From NCBI RefSeq assembly GCF_023101205.1, contig NZ_CP078078.1, positions 3,047,411 to 3,111,410 of the forward strand: a stretch of DNA of 64,000 nt. The letters are read 5' to 3'. Under the pieces are notes generated by a model. That model was not told the origin of the DNA. It saw nothing but the letters and a program-made list of their open reading frames with translations, and did not search any database. Below, one piece after another: positions 33,401 through 41,809 of this stretch (its first letter is position 1; each line of letters starts with the position of its first letter). Position numbers and translations under genes: made by a program. Source of the DNA: Microbacterium aurugineum (GTDB lineage Bacteria; Actinomycetota; Actinomycetes; Actinomycetales; Microbacteriaceae).

Positions 33401-35643
33401 TACGTGAGCAGGTCGAAGTGCTGGAGGAACTTGGTCGGCAGGCTCTGGGTCCAGATGTTGTCGACGAAGCCGTCCCAGTTGCGGTTGCCGACCCAGCCCT
33501 CGGCGTCGACGAGTCGCTGCTGTCCGAGCAGCGCATCGTCGTTCCAGACGTCGGCCTGGCCGTTCTGGATGAAGCGCACCATCGTGGAGTTGATGCCCTT
33601 GTTCGTCACCCCGCCGTAGCTGAGGTCGTTCGGCCAGTGCGACCAGACCGTGCTGTCGACGAACTTGTCACCCCACTCGGTGGCGACTTCGAGGTCCATG
33701 CTGTTGAGCTCGTCGGCGAGCTGTTCGGCGACCCACCCGTTCGAGTAGTACACGTCGATGTAGACGCCGCTGAGACCGGGGACCTCGTCCCGCAGCTGCT
33801 GGAAGCGGTCGAGCACCCGTCCGGTACCGAGGTCGGTCTGCTGGTTGATGTAGTACGACTGGTCGAGCCAGTTCCAGCCCGGCTTGTACGGGGCGGCACC
33901 GTCGAGGATCGCGGAGTCGAAGGCGTTCGCCTGCGGATAGATCTCGGTGGCGTTGACGTGCACGCTCATGTCGGCGTTGAGCTTCGCGCCCTCGTCGACG
34001 AGGGTGTTCAGGTCGGAGAGGCCGCCCGCCCGCTCGTTGTAGTTTCCGCCGTAGTCGGTGTTCGCCGAGTCATGGCCTTCACTGCCGTAGCCCTTGTTGA
34101 GCACCCACTGGCCGAGACCGTCGGTCTGGTTCGCGATGCGCTTGGTGTTGTCGAGGACCAGATCGAAGTAGTTCGTCGCACTGGAGGCGAAGTTGAAGGG
34201 GATGCGACTGACCACGCGCTCGGCGACCCGATCGGCGCCGAGACGAGGGGTGTCGACCTCGCGGTAGCGGATCGCGCCGTCCTGCCAGTCGACCTTCGCG
34301 TCGCCGTTGCGGTCCGCCGCGAGGAGGACCGTGACCTTCGGAAGGGCGTAGGTGGTCACCCGGCTGTCCATCGCCGTGGTCGGGTGGATCAGCCAGGCGC
34401 TGGAACCGATCTCGGCCGTGCGTCCCGCCGCCTCGGTGATGCGTGTGGTCAGGCGCGTGTTCCACGACGCCGTGCCGCCGGAGGCCTGGGTCGTCGCGTT
34501 GGTGATCACGCCGCCGATGAGCGCGCCGTTGCCGAGGAAGGCGAAGGCCGCCCCCTTCTGGCCGGTCGCCGTCGAAGCGCCCACCGCGATGTGCTCGTCG
34601 GCGTTCTTGGTGCTGTCCGGGCTGATCACCGTGCGATCGAGCACCGACCCGGCATCCGCGGCGGTCGCGGAGAGGAAGGCGTTGTCCGGAAGCCCCAGAG
34701 TGGTCACGGCTGCCGTCCCCTCGACCGCGGTGACCTCGAAGCCGACGGTTCCGTCCTCCGCGACGCGGATGCTGCTGCGCACGGTGACGTCGATGCCCGT
34801 CAGTGTCGACACATAGTCGATCCCGGTGGCGGACGGCGTCGACGTGGTCTCCGACGCGTAGCTCGCGCCGTTCACCGACCAGGTCTTGGCCGAGGTGCGC
34901 TGGCCGGCGATGCTCTCACTCCCCACGCGATACTGCGTGATGCGAGGGAACTCGGTCGAGACGACCGCCGTGGTGCCGCCGGCGGCGATCTCGACGGTCT
35001 CATCCGTGTCCGGCTCCTCCGGCTCGGTGACGATCGGGGGCAGCTCCTCGTCGGAGAGCACCTCGATCTCGCCGGCCCCGCCGCCGGTGGTTCCCTGCGC
35101 GTCGATCACGAGCAGCGCCACGTAGCGGCCGTCCTTGGCAGCGTCCAGCGTGATGCGCTGCTTCTCGTCGTTCGCGGTCGGAGCATGCAGCACCGCCGTG
35201 CCCGAGGCCGCACCCCATCCGCCGTCGGCCGGCGAGTTGCGGGCGACATCGGGATCGTCCGTCACGTAGACCTCGACCGTCTTCGCAGCCACGGCCTGGC
35301 CCCGCTTGACCGAGTAGTCGAGGGCCTTCACCGAGAGCGAGCGCTGCAGGTCGACGACGATCCAGTGCGGGAACGGCGCGTTCGCGGTGTAGCGCGAGGT
35401 CCACTGCGTCGCGAAATCGCCGTCGAAGGCGCCGAGAGCGGTGCCGTCGAGCGAGGGCGGCGCCGGGTACGGGTCCGATTCACTCGACACCGCGTGCAGT
35501 CGGTAGTCGGCTTTCGGGACCGGGATCAGCTCGGCGGCCTGCGCGGCCGGCGCCTGGGTGAGCACACCGCCGAAGGCGAGTGCCGTCGCCAGCAGCGAGC
35601 TGAGGGCGACGGTAGCGCGGGGCGGTCGGGAAGGTTTCGACAC
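30463..35643 (-). CDS. Surface-anchored GH101 endo-alpha-N-acetylgalactosaminidase
   Basis: A 1726-residue secreted enzyme. In order: signal peptide (1 to about 36), an F5/8-type C (CBM32-like) domain (about 45-195), the GH101 beta-sandwich and barrel (about 220-870), galactose-binding-like domains (about 880-1200), a NEW3-like domain, a second F5/8 domain (about 1340-1480), two Ig-like repeats, and a sortase signal LASTG (1691-1695) with a membrane helix and RRRR tail. In the barrel, SGVYIDVYYSNGW and EVATEWGDKF carry candidate nucleophile Asp630 and acid/base Glu656, and the DSTVWSHWPNDLSYGG segment that follows also recalls GH101. Such enzymes cut the Gal-beta-1,3-GalNAc disaccharide from O-glycoproteins. 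The gene starts with GTG after GAGAGGC, and LacI-type operators lie upstream. Confidence 0.88.
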   Translation of the reverse strand: MSKPSRPPRATVALSSLLATALAFGGVLTQAPAAQAAELIPVPKADYRLHAVSSESDPYPAPPSLDGTALGAFDGDFATQWTSRYTANAPFPHWIVVDLQRSLSVKALDYSVKRGQAVAAKTVEVYVTDDPDVARNSPADGGWGAASGTAVLHAPTANDEKQRITLDAAKDGRYVALLVIDAQGTTGGGAGEIEVLSDEELPPIVTEPEEPDTDETVEIAAGGTTAVVSTEFPRITQYRVGSESIAGQRTSAKTWSVNGASYASETTSTPSATGIDYVSTLTGIDVTVRSSIRVAEDGTVGFEVTAVEGTAAVTTLGLPDNAFLSATAADAGSVLDRTVISPDSTKNADEHIAVGASTATGQKGAAFAFLGNGALIGGVITNATTQASGGTASWNTRLTTRITEAAGRTAEIGSSAWLIHPTTAMDSRVTTYALPKVTVLLAADRNGDAKVDWQDGAIRYREVDTPRLGADRVAERVVSRIPFNFASSATNYFDLVLDNTKRIANQTDGLGQWVLNKGYGSEGHDSANTDYGGNYNERAGGLSDLNTLVDEGAKLNADMSVHVNATEIYPQANAFDSAILDGAAPYKPGWNWLDQSYYINQQTDLGTGRVLDRFQQLRDEVPGLSGVYIDVYYSNGWVAEQLADELNSMDLEVATEWGDKFVDSTVWSHWPNDLSYGGVTNKGINSTMVRFIQNGQADVWNDDALLGQQRLVDAEGWVGNRNWDGFVDNIWTQSLPTKFLQHFDLLTYEAGAEATLTDDVSVRIDGSTRVITMDGATVLRGDSYLLPWQSLSSNEEAGSPVDADKMYFYSASGGEETFGLTEAFRGNTAFDVFELGDQGRVKVGTVNAAGGELTLSGDEGTAYVVVPQGGAQRAAVEYHDAGLDDPGFNSGSLDVWNPQGDVTIERTDLGSAKNESRGDNVAVLGAAASSISQTVTGLTPGQRYAFSAQVQIDPTATRDVSVSVDTGSGAVTRTWNLSPTYNYMRADSKAGQYYQRGSTSFLAPASGEVTVSVGAVEGDAKVRIDNARVSRDTTAPFAAGTVYSNDFEGNEAGWGPFVKGNANGIDDPRTSISRRHDPYTSSEWRNTAKPFDAGALAGLAVDTTLSGDHSLMSHSENSGVVYRTDPTLVPLQAGHSYRIGFDYQVGASGAYRWLTGTDAVAGGTVTSTTLSRTGITQALETAEFSQDVIVGCGDYTWVGLERVGGPDVDFVLDDFTVTDLGPTTGGTPCATVSAEAGVLSPGAQTVFTTTFTNSESLAVENIGVQLEVPEGYAVEVADDSSNLFEKVEPGDSVDTTWLVTAPAEAAGTTVGIGIAATYLADCDVRTVVTTQEVSVSSRARIPNAQISVTASSEETSGENGAAVNMLDGNAGTFWHSRWSSAATSYPHVLTFDLGAAEQVDGISYLRRGANQNGPIKGYEVAVSTDGQTYTPVFSGEWQNVAEWQDVDFAETTARYIRVTATSSISGTQFAAVAEMAVYGSPTPQSGHAPATRPDDDLSGCNPVIDPKLGLDADSVRAGETVGVALTGFAPESTVSVWLDDARLTGATVDAEGALTTRLLIPTNASVGTHRVIVQDAAGAELASAPLKVKKAKPGKKATITAAIGSVVAGASLTVQLSGFDPDALVQLWLHSEPVRIGEVTISADGDAVATVTIPAATPAGAHALVATDAQGVELARGDLAVTAAAGSGGDLASTGAEGAIWAGAAFAGLAAIGLGLALWLRRRRHS

Positions 35644-35723
35644 GTCTTGCCTCTCGGTCGAGCGGCGGCCGGGAGCACAGACGCTCCGGTGCGCCGCAGA
35701 TGATCATCGACGACCCTCATCGA

Positions 35724-35792
35724 TGTTTGCGCTATCACACTAGACGCGTGGATGCCTTAATATCAAGCATCAAGCGAGCAGAAGCGCAAACA
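35724..35792 (-). promoter_or_regulatory. Two LacI-type operator copies before the GH101 gene
   Basis: TGTTTGCGCTATCACA (35724-35739) matches the locus operator except for two extra bases, and TGTTTGCGCT recurs on the minus strand at 35792-35783. They are 81-149 bp upstream of the GH101 start. Paired sites suggest looping or strong repression by the LacI protein encoded at 37804. Confidence 0.65.
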
Positions 35793-35834
35793 TTGGCGAG
35801 AAGTGCCGTGCACAGATGAGAAGAACAGACGAGA

Positions 35835-35869
35835 AGAGCCGCCCCACACCCTCGGTGCAGGACGGCTCT
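35835..35869 (-). terminator. Hairpin terminator after the GH35 gene
   Basis: AGAGCCG (35835-35841) pairs with CGGCTCT (35863-35869), with an inner CACC/GGTG stem. It lies 14 bp after the stop at 35883 on the minus strand and separates the GH35 gene from the GH101 promoter. Confidence 0.65.
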
Positions 35870-35882
35870 CGTGGCGTCCGGA

Positions 35883-37709
35883 TCAGGAGCCGATGAACTC
35901 CTCGGTCTCCCCGAACGACGGTTCTTCACGGATCTCGACGGTCACCCCGAGGACATCGGTGTCGAGCACGACGATCTCGTTGCGGCCGGCCTTCCACAGC
36001 GGCGCCGGCGCGTAGAGCGTCTCCTGCGGACCGACCTTCCAGTACCTGCCGAGGAGGAAGCCGTTCAGCCAGACCATCCCCTTGGCACCGCCGGGGAAGG
36101 CGAGCCAGGCATCGAGCGGCTCGGCGACATCGAGGGAGGCGATGGCCACACCATCCGTTGCGTCGGTCGCGTCGGTCGCGGCGGTGGGGAGAGCCGGTAC
36201 CTCCTGGGGAACCACGCGATGCGTCCAGCCGTTCACGAGCCGACGGCCGATCATCACGCCGCGCATGATGCCCTTGCCCTCGCCCGTGTACGGCCCGTAG
36301 TTGATCCGTCCGAGGCTCTCGACGAGGATCGTGAGTCGTCCCATCCCGCCGTCAGCGGGCAGAGCGAGAGAGGTCTCGCCGTCGCGCTCCAGCACGCCGA
36401 GGCGCCGCTCGTCGAGGAACACCACGGCACGGTCGTGCAGCCCGTCGACCGTGAGCGTCGCGTCGGCGGGGAAGGACACGTCCGCCTCATACGCGACGAG
36501 GCCGTCTTCCGCACCGAGCTCCTCGAACGTACGCGGTCGCGGCGAGACGTCACCGGCCACGGGGAGCGAAGCGATCAGCCCGAGCAGGGATGCGCGCGGC
36601 TCGAGCGGCGTGGTCGCCGCGCCCTGCCGCCGCGGCGCACCGGGAACCGGGGGGAGCTCACCCGCATGGAACGGCGCGAACAGCGCACGGAGCGCGTGGA
36701 ACTTCTCGGTGAGCGTTCCGTCTTCGCCGATCGGTGCGTCCGAGTCGTAGCTGGTGACGGTCGGCTGCAGGACCTGGTCGTGGTTGGCCCCGTTCCAGAG
36801 GCCGAAGTTGGTGCCACCGTGCGCCATGTACAGGCTCACCGATCCGCCGGCGGTCAGCAGCTCCTCGATCGTGCCCCCGGCGCTCGCGGCGGACCGCACG
36901 TGGTGCCGCTCCCCCCAGTGGTCGAACCAGCCACCCCACAGCTCGCTGCACATGAGCGCATCACCCTCGCGGCGCAGTTCCACGGCCCTCGCCACCCCGG
37001 TGCCGAACGTGAAGGTCGCCAGGGCCCCGGCGACACTGCCGTGCTCGATCATGTCGCCCGTGATGCCGTCGGCGGTGGTGAGCATCTCGACCATCCCGCG
37101 GCGGCGGAGCCCGTCCCGCAGGTGCGCGAGGTAGTCGGCGTCGCTGCCGAACGACCCGTACTCGTTCTCGATCTGGATCGCGACGATCGGTCCGCCGTGC
37201 GAGGCCTGGAGCGGAACGAGCCGCGGGATCAACCGGTCGTACCAGGCGTCCACCGCGGCGAGGAAGCCGTCATCGCTGGTGCGCAGCGCCGCGACCCGCC
37301 CGGACAGCCAGGACGGGATGCCGCCGTTGGACCACTCGGCGCAGATGTAGGGACTGGGGCGGAGGAAGACATCCAGACCCACTTCTCCGGCCAGACGGAT
37401 GAAGCGCTCGATGTCACGCCATCCGTCGAAGCGGACGTCGCCCTCGACGCGCTCGTGGAAGTTCCACGCGACATAGGTGTCGACCGTGTTCGCGCCCATC
37501 GCCGCGAGTCGGCGGAGACGGTCCTCCCACAGGTCGGGGTGCACCCGGAAGTAGTGGATCGAGCCCGCGAGGATGCGGTGCGCGACACCGTCGCGGAGGA
37601 TCTCCCCGTCGCGCCAGGACAGGGTGGGCGCGCCGATCGGCGTCGCGGTGGCCGAGGCGTCGACGGCAACGGAAGAGCCGTCGAGAGCCGAGGCGAGAAG
37701 GTCAGGCAT
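35883..37709 (-). CDS. GH35 beta-galactosidase
   Basis: A 608-residue cytoplasmic glycosidase; no signal peptide. The barrel starts with AGSIHYFRVHPDLWEDRL and NTVDTYVAWNFHE, both GH35 hallmarks. The acid/base is Glu183 in IENEYGSFG and the nucleophile Glu256 in SELWGGWFDHWG; MAHGGTNFG completes the site. The last 200 residues hold jelly-roll domains (KGMVWLNGFLLGRYW). Several GH35 enzymes prefer beta-1,3-linked galactose, which would suit the disaccharide released by GH101; this is inferred from context. GGAG lies 8 bp before the ATG at 37709, and a LacI operator sits 18 bp upstream. Confidence 0.93.
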   Translation of the reverse strand: MPDLLASALDGSSVAVDASATATPIGAPTLSWRDGEILRDGVAHRILAGSIHYFRVHPDLWEDRLRRLAAMGANTVDTYVAWNFHERVEGDVRFDGWRDIERFIRLAGEVGLDVFLRPSPYICAEWSNGGIPSWLSGRVAALRTSDDGFLAAVDAWYDRLIPRLVPLQASHGGPIVAIQIENEYGSFGSDADYLAHLRDGLRRRGMVEMLTTADGITGDMIEHGSVAGALATFTFGTGVARAVELRREGDALMCSELWGGWFDHWGERHHVRSAASAGGTIEELLTAGGSVSLYMAHGGTNFGLWNGANHDQVLQPTVTSYDSDAPIGEDGTLTEKFHALRALFAPFHAGELPPVPGAPRRQGAATTPLEPRASLLGLIASLPVAGDVSPRPRTFEELGAEDGLVAYEADVSFPADATLTVDGLHDRAVVFLDERRLGVLERDGETSLALPADGGMGRLTILVESLGRINYGPYTGEGKGIMRGVMIGRRLVNGWTHRVVPQEVPALPTAATDATDATDGVAIASLDVAEPLDAWLAFPGGAKGMVWLNGFLLGRYWKVGPQETLYAPAPLWKAGRNEIVVLDTDVLGVTVEIREEPSFGETEEFIGS

Positions 37710-37726
37710 AGCGCTCCAAGCACGAG

Positions 37727-37740
37727 TGTTTGCGTTCACA
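37727..37740 (-). promoter_or_regulatory. LacI-type operator TGTTTGCGTTCACA
   Basis: This 14-mer differs at one base from the inverse of the site at 26606-26619. It lies 18 bp upstream of the GH35 start and 64 bp before the divergent lacI-type gene, so it could control both. It belongs to the same operator set as the sites before the importer and GH101 genes. Confidence 0.75.
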
Positions 37741-37803
37741 TTATCGCATCGCCCGACTCGCCGCCTCCTGGATTTACACCGATTGATCGCTACCATTGAG
37801 CAC

Positions 37804-38838
37804 ATGTCCCCTCGCCGCCCGAGAGACGACCGCGCCCCGAGCCAGGTCGATGTCGCCCAGCTCGCCGGAGTCTCCACGCAGACCGTCTCCCGCGTCATGT
37901 CCGGGCAGGACAACGTGCGCCCCGACACCGCCCGCCGCGTGCTGGCGGCGGTCGAGGAGCTCGGCTACCGCGTGCACGCCGCCGCCGCCTCGCTCGCCTC
38001 CGGTCGCACTCGCGTACTGGGCGTGATCGTGGTCTCGACGGACCGGTACTCGTCGGCGGCGCTCGGTGTCGGCATCCAGCAGGCGGCCGCGGCCAACGGA
38101 TACACCGTGTCGACGGCGGCCGTCGCGGACCATGCCTCGGCTGAAGCGTTCCTGGAGGCCTTCGACCGACTGGAGCGTCAAGGCGCAGAAGGCATCATCC
38201 TCGGTGTCCCGGTCGAACTCGAGAGTCCGGCAATGCGGACGCGCACCGAGCGCACGCCCGCGACCCGCAGCGAACGCACCTCCCTGGACGAGGACGCCCC
38301 CCTCGCGGTCGACCAGCGCGCCATCGCCCGCCTCGCCGTCGAGCACCTCCTCGACCTCGGGCACGAGACCGTGTGGCACGTCTCGGGCGACGACTACTGG
38401 ACCGAGACACAGCAGCGCAGCGAGGCCTGGGAGCAGACGCTCCGCGATCGGGGCATCGTGCCGCCGCCGTTGATCCCCGCCGACTGGACACCCGAATCCG
38501 GCTACCGCGCCGGGCGCACGATCGCGGCCATCCCGGAGGCTACCGCGGTCTTCGTCAGCAGTGACGAGATGGCGTTCGGTCTGATCCGCGCCCTGCACGA
38601 GGCCGGTCGCAGTGTGCCGGAGGACGTCTCGGTGGTCAGCGTGGACGACATCGCTCTCGCCGCGTACGCCTCCCCCGCGCTTACGACCGTCCGCCAGCCC
38701 TTCGAGGCGATGGGCCGTGCGGCCGCTCTCCGGGTCATCGCACAGATCGAGGGACATGAGGCGGTCGGCGAGATGCCCTCCACCGAGCCGCAGCTCATCG
38801 TGCGCTCGTCGACGGCCCCGCCCCGCTCGGCGCGCTAG
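37804..38838 (+). CDS. LacI-family regulator of the glycosidase/importer locus
   Basis: A 344-residue repressor. The helix-turn-helix is VDVAQLAGVSTQTVSRVMSG (about residues 14-33) and the effector domain follows from about residue 62 (RVLGVIVVSTDRYSSAALG), with FVSSDEMAFGLIRALHEAG and SVVSVDDIALAAYASPALTTV near the end. It is divergent from the GH35 gene. Four operator-like sites upstream of the importer, GH101 and GH35 genes make a local regulon probable. The inducer is presumably a galactose-containing sugar. Confidence 0.92.
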   Translation: MSPRRPRDDRAPSQVDVAQLAGVSTQTVSRVMSGQDNVRPDTARRVLAAVEELGYRVHAAAASLASGRTRVLGVIVVSTDRYSSAALGVGIQQAAAANGYTVSTAAVADHASAEAFLEAFDRLERQGAEGIILGVPVELESPAMRTRTERTPATRSERTSLDEDAPLAVDQRAIARLAVEHLLDLGHETVWHVSGDDYWTETQQRSEAWEQTLRDRGIVPPPLIPADWTPESGYRAGRTIAAIPEATAVFVSSDEMAFGLIRALHEAGRSVPEDVSVVSVDDIALAAYASPALTTVRQPFEAMGRAAALRVIAQIEGHEAVGEMPSTEPQLIVRSSTAPPRSAR

Positions 38839-38891
38839 GCGCACTAGGCGCGCATTCCAGGGCCGCAGCCTGTTCCAGGGCCGCACAACCT

Positions 38892-38958
38892 GAAGGAGAT
38901 CTCACGGAAAGAAGGAGCGTACTGAGCAAAGCCTCCTTCGTTCCGTGAGATCTCCTTC
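38892..38958. terminator. Bidirectional hairpin between lacI and MFS genes
   Basis: GAAGGAGATCTCACGGAA (38892-38909) pairs perfectly with 38941-38958, and an inner stem GAAGGAG/CTCCTTC (38911-38917, 38933-38939) extends it. It lies 54 bp after the LacI stop and 63 bp after the convergent MFS stop, so it can end both transcripts. Confidence 0.8.
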
Positions 38959-39020
38959 GAAACGTGTGCCATCATCCACCGCAGCCACCGCACCTCCGCG
39001 CAGCCGCCGGCTCCGTACGC

Positions 39021-40334
39021 TCACCAGCGGCGGTGCCGGCGCTCCCACTCGTCCTCGACGGTGCGGCGACGCCCTGCGACGACGCCCGCGGGGATCACGA
39101 CGACGAGCACACCCGCGATGACGAGGAGCGGGATCTGCCAGCCGTAGGTCGTCTCGTGGAGCAGCCCGATCAGCAGCGGGAACACCGCGGCGATCGCGTA
39201 GCCGATGCTCTGCACGAACCCGCTCAACGCGACGGCGCTCTCCGGCGTACGGGCACGGATGCTGAGCAGGACCAGGCTCAGCGGGAACATGATGGCCGTG
39301 AGACCGAAGATGCTCACCCACAGCGGCAGGGCCACGGTCGGGACGAGCAGGAGGCCGGCGAGCCCGACCAGTCCTCCGGCGACGGCCACGAAGAAGAGGG
39401 GACGTGTCGCCTGGAACCGGACCACCAGGATCGGCACCAGCAGCGAACAGGGCAGACCGATCAGCGCGAACAGCGACAACAGGAAGCCCGCTGTCGCCGG
39501 GCTGACCCCGCCGATGTCGACGAGCATGGTCGGCATCCACGCGAACGAGACGTACGCCATGGTGGAAGATGCCCCGAACACGAGCGCGAGTGCCCAGGCG
39601 AGCGGCAGTCGCCACAGGCGGGCGAAGTGCCTGCGGTTCGCCGGAGTGGTCGAGATCGGACCGGTCGCGACGGCCACCGCATCCTGCACGTCGTTGACAC
39701 CGTCCGTGGGATCGGGGACGAGGAGCTCCGTCTTCATCGGCGCGTCCGCGCGAGCCCGATTCCCCAGCAGCAGCGCGACCCAGGGCACCAGCGCGATTCC
39801 GGCGACGATGCCCCACATGCCGAGCGACACCCGCCACCCGAGCGAATCGGCGACCGGAACCGCGACGAGCGGCGGCAGGAAGGTCGACACCGCCATCGTG
39901 GTCGAGTAGATCGTCATCATGATCCCGAGGCGGTCGGGGAAGTACTTCTTCACCAGCGGGGGAAGCAGCACGTTGCCCGAACCGACCCCCGCGAACACCA
40001 CCGCGGTCGCCGCGAGCAAGGTGGTGGAGTCGATGGCGAGGCCGCGCAGCAGCAGCCCCAGAGCCATCAGGGTGATCGCGGCGATCGCCATCCGCTCCAG
40101 GCCGAAGCGCCGCTCGAACAACGGCGTGAGCAGCCCGAAGATGGCGAAGCAGACCGGAGGGGCCGCGCCGATCAACCCGATGATCACCGGCGAGACGGGA
40201 AAGTCCTCGGCGACATGGTCGATCACCGGAGACAGGGAGGCGACCGCCGAGCGCAGCGAGAACGCCACCAGGACGATCCCCACGAGTGCGAGAGCCCGAC
40301 CCTGCCACAGCGGTCGAGCGCCCGGCATCGTCAT
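39021..40334 (-). CDS. MFS transporter, CynX/NimT type
   Basis: A 437-residue, twelve-helix transporter. The start (LVGIVLVAFSLRSAVASLSPVI) and GSGNVLLPPLVKKYFPDRLG are typical of the CynX/NimT (YeaN) branch, linked to cyanate and 2-nitroimidazole transport in E. coli. A polar central loop (about residues 200-240) divides the halves. The ATG at 40334 overlaps the purF stop by 4 bp, so it is co-transcribed with purine synthesis genes. The substrate is unknown; a purine-related compound would suit the context but is unproved. Confidence 0.88.
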   Translation of the reverse strand: MTMPGARPLWQGRALALVGIVLVAFSLRSAVASLSPVIDHVAEDFPVSPVIIGLIGAAPPVCFAIFGLLTPLFERRFGLERMAIAAITLMALGLLLRGLAIDSTTLLAATAVVFAGVGSGNVLLPPLVKKYFPDRLGIMMTIYSTTMAVSTFLPPLVAVPVADSLGWRVSLGMWGIVAGIALVPWVALLLGNRARADAPMKTELLVPDPTDGVNDVQDAVAVATGPISTTPANRRHFARLWRLPLAWALALVFGASSTMAYVSFAWMPTMLVDIGGVSPATAGFLLSLFALIGLPCSLLVPILVVRFQATRPLFFVAVAGGLVGLAGLLLVPTVALPLWVSIFGLTAIMFPLSLVLLSIRARTPESAVALSGFVQSIGYAIAAVFPLLIGLLHETTYGWQIPLLVIAGVLVVVIPAGVVAGRRRTVEDEWERRHRRW

Positions 40335-41803
40335 GAGGTCTGCGACCCCTCCACCCAGGCCAGGTATTCGTCGGAGACCGTGCCGGTCACGTACCGGCCG
40401 TCGAAGCAGCTCAGGTCGAGATCCGTGAGGGCCGACCCTTCGATGATCGCCGCCTTGAGGTCGTCGACCTCCTGGTACACGAGGTGATCGCAACCGAGTT
40501 CCTCGGCGATCTCGGGGATCGTCCGCCCGTGGGCGATGAGCTCGTGGCGTGAGGGCATGTTGATGCCGTACACGTGCGGGTGCCGCACGGGAGGCGCCGC
40601 GGAGGCGAAGGTGACCGAGGCGGCACCGGCATCCCGCGCCATCTGGATGATCTCCTTGGACGTGGTCCCGCGCACGATCGAGTCGTCGATCAGCAGCACG
40701 TTCTTGCCCTGGAACTCGGTGGACATGGCGTTGAGCTTCTGACGCACGCTCTTCTTGCGCACCGCCTGCCCGGGCATGATGAAGGTCCGGCCGACATAGC
40801 GGTTCTTGTAGAAGCCCTCGCGGTACTCGATGCCGAGCTTGCGGGCGACCTCCATGGCGGCGGGACGAGAGGAGTCGGGGATCGGCATGACCACGTCGAT
40901 CTTGTCCATCGGCACGTGCTTGGCGATGGTGTCGGCCAGACGGTCGCCCATGCGCAGACGCGACTCGTACACCGAGATGCCGTTCATGACCGAGTCGGGG
41001 CGCGCGAGGTAGACGTACTCGAAGGCGCACGGCGCGAGCGTCGCGGCCGGGGCGCACTGCTTCGAGAACAACTCCCCGTCATTGGTGATGAAGACCGCCT
41101 CACCGGGCTCGACCTCACGGACGACGTCGTAGTCGCCGTTCTCGAGCACGAGCGACTCGCTCGCGACGACCCACTCATCCTTGCCCTCGGCGCCGGGGAC
41201 CGTCGAGGGGCGACGACCGAGGATCAGCGGGCGGATGCCGAACGGGTCGCGGAAGGCGAGCAGACCGTAGCCGGCGATCACGGCGATCACGGCGTACGCG
41301 CCCTCGATCCGCTCGTGCGTGCGGGCGACGGCCTCGAAGACGCGCTCGGGGTCGAGGTCGACGGCCGAGGTCGTGTTCTGCAGTTCGCCGGCGAGCACGT
41401 TGAGCAGCAGCTCGGTGTCGCTGGACGAGTTCAGGTGACGGCGGTCGCGCTTGGCCATGTCGGCCGTGAGCTCGCGGGTGTTGGTGAGGTTGCCGTTGTG
41501 GATGAGGATGATGCCGTACGGCGCGTTCACGTAGAACGGCTGCATCTCCTCTTCGTTCGAAGCCGTGCCCTTGGTCGCGTAGCGCACGTGGCCGAGGCCC
41601 ACGTTGCCGAGCAGCGCGCGCATGTCTCGGGTGCGGAACGCCTCACGGACCATGCCCTGCGCCTTGGCGTTGTGCATCACGCCGTTCGCCTCGGCGGTGG
41701 CGATGCCCGTCGCATCCTGGCCGCGGTGCTGCAGCAGCAGGAGTGCGTCGTAGATGTCCTGATTGACCGGGGCAGAGCCCACCATTCCGACGATGCCGCA
41801 CAT
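40331..41803 (-). CDS. purF: Amidophosphoribosyltransferase
   Basis: A 490-residue enzyme of de novo purine synthesis; it makes 5-phosphoribosylamine from PRPP and glutamine. The catalytic cysteine is residue 2 (MCGIVGMVG), exposed after methionine removal without a propeptide. The glutaminase domain has HVRYATKG and HNGNLTN; the PRPP loop is VLLIDDSIVRGTTSKEI near residue 375. It lies 6 bp after purM, which is the usual order, and its 3' end overlaps an MFS gene. Confidence 0.97.
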   Translation of the reverse strand: MCGIVGMVGSAPVNQDIYDALLLLQHRGQDATGIATAEANGVMHNAKAQGMVREAFRTRDMRALLGNVGLGHVRYATKGTASNEEEMQPFYVNAPYGIILIHNGNLTNTRELTADMAKRDRRHLNSSSDTELLLNVLAGELQNTTSAVDLDPERVFEAVARTHERIEGAYAVIAVIAGYGLLAFRDPFGIRPLILGRRPSTVPGAEGKDEWVVASESLVLENGDYDVVREVEPGEAVFITNDGELFSKQCAPAATLAPCAFEYVYLARPDSVMNGISVYESRLRMGDRLADTIAKHVPMDKIDVVMPIPDSSRPAAMEVARKLGIEYREGFYKNRYVGRTFIMPGQAVRKKSVRQKLNAMSTEFQGKNVLLIDDSIVRGTTSKEIIQMARDAGAASVTFASAAPPVRHPHVYGINMPSRHELIAHGRTIPEIAEELGCDHLVYQEVDDLKAAIIEGSALTDLDLSCFDGRYVTGTVSDEYLAWVEGSQTS

Positions 41804-41809
41804 GGGCTC

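Noticed and set aside
32239..35703. A 1154-codon plus-strand open frame opposite the GH101 gene
   Set aside because: Composition is the reverse-complement artefact of the real gene, which has clear domains and catalytic motifs on the minus strand.
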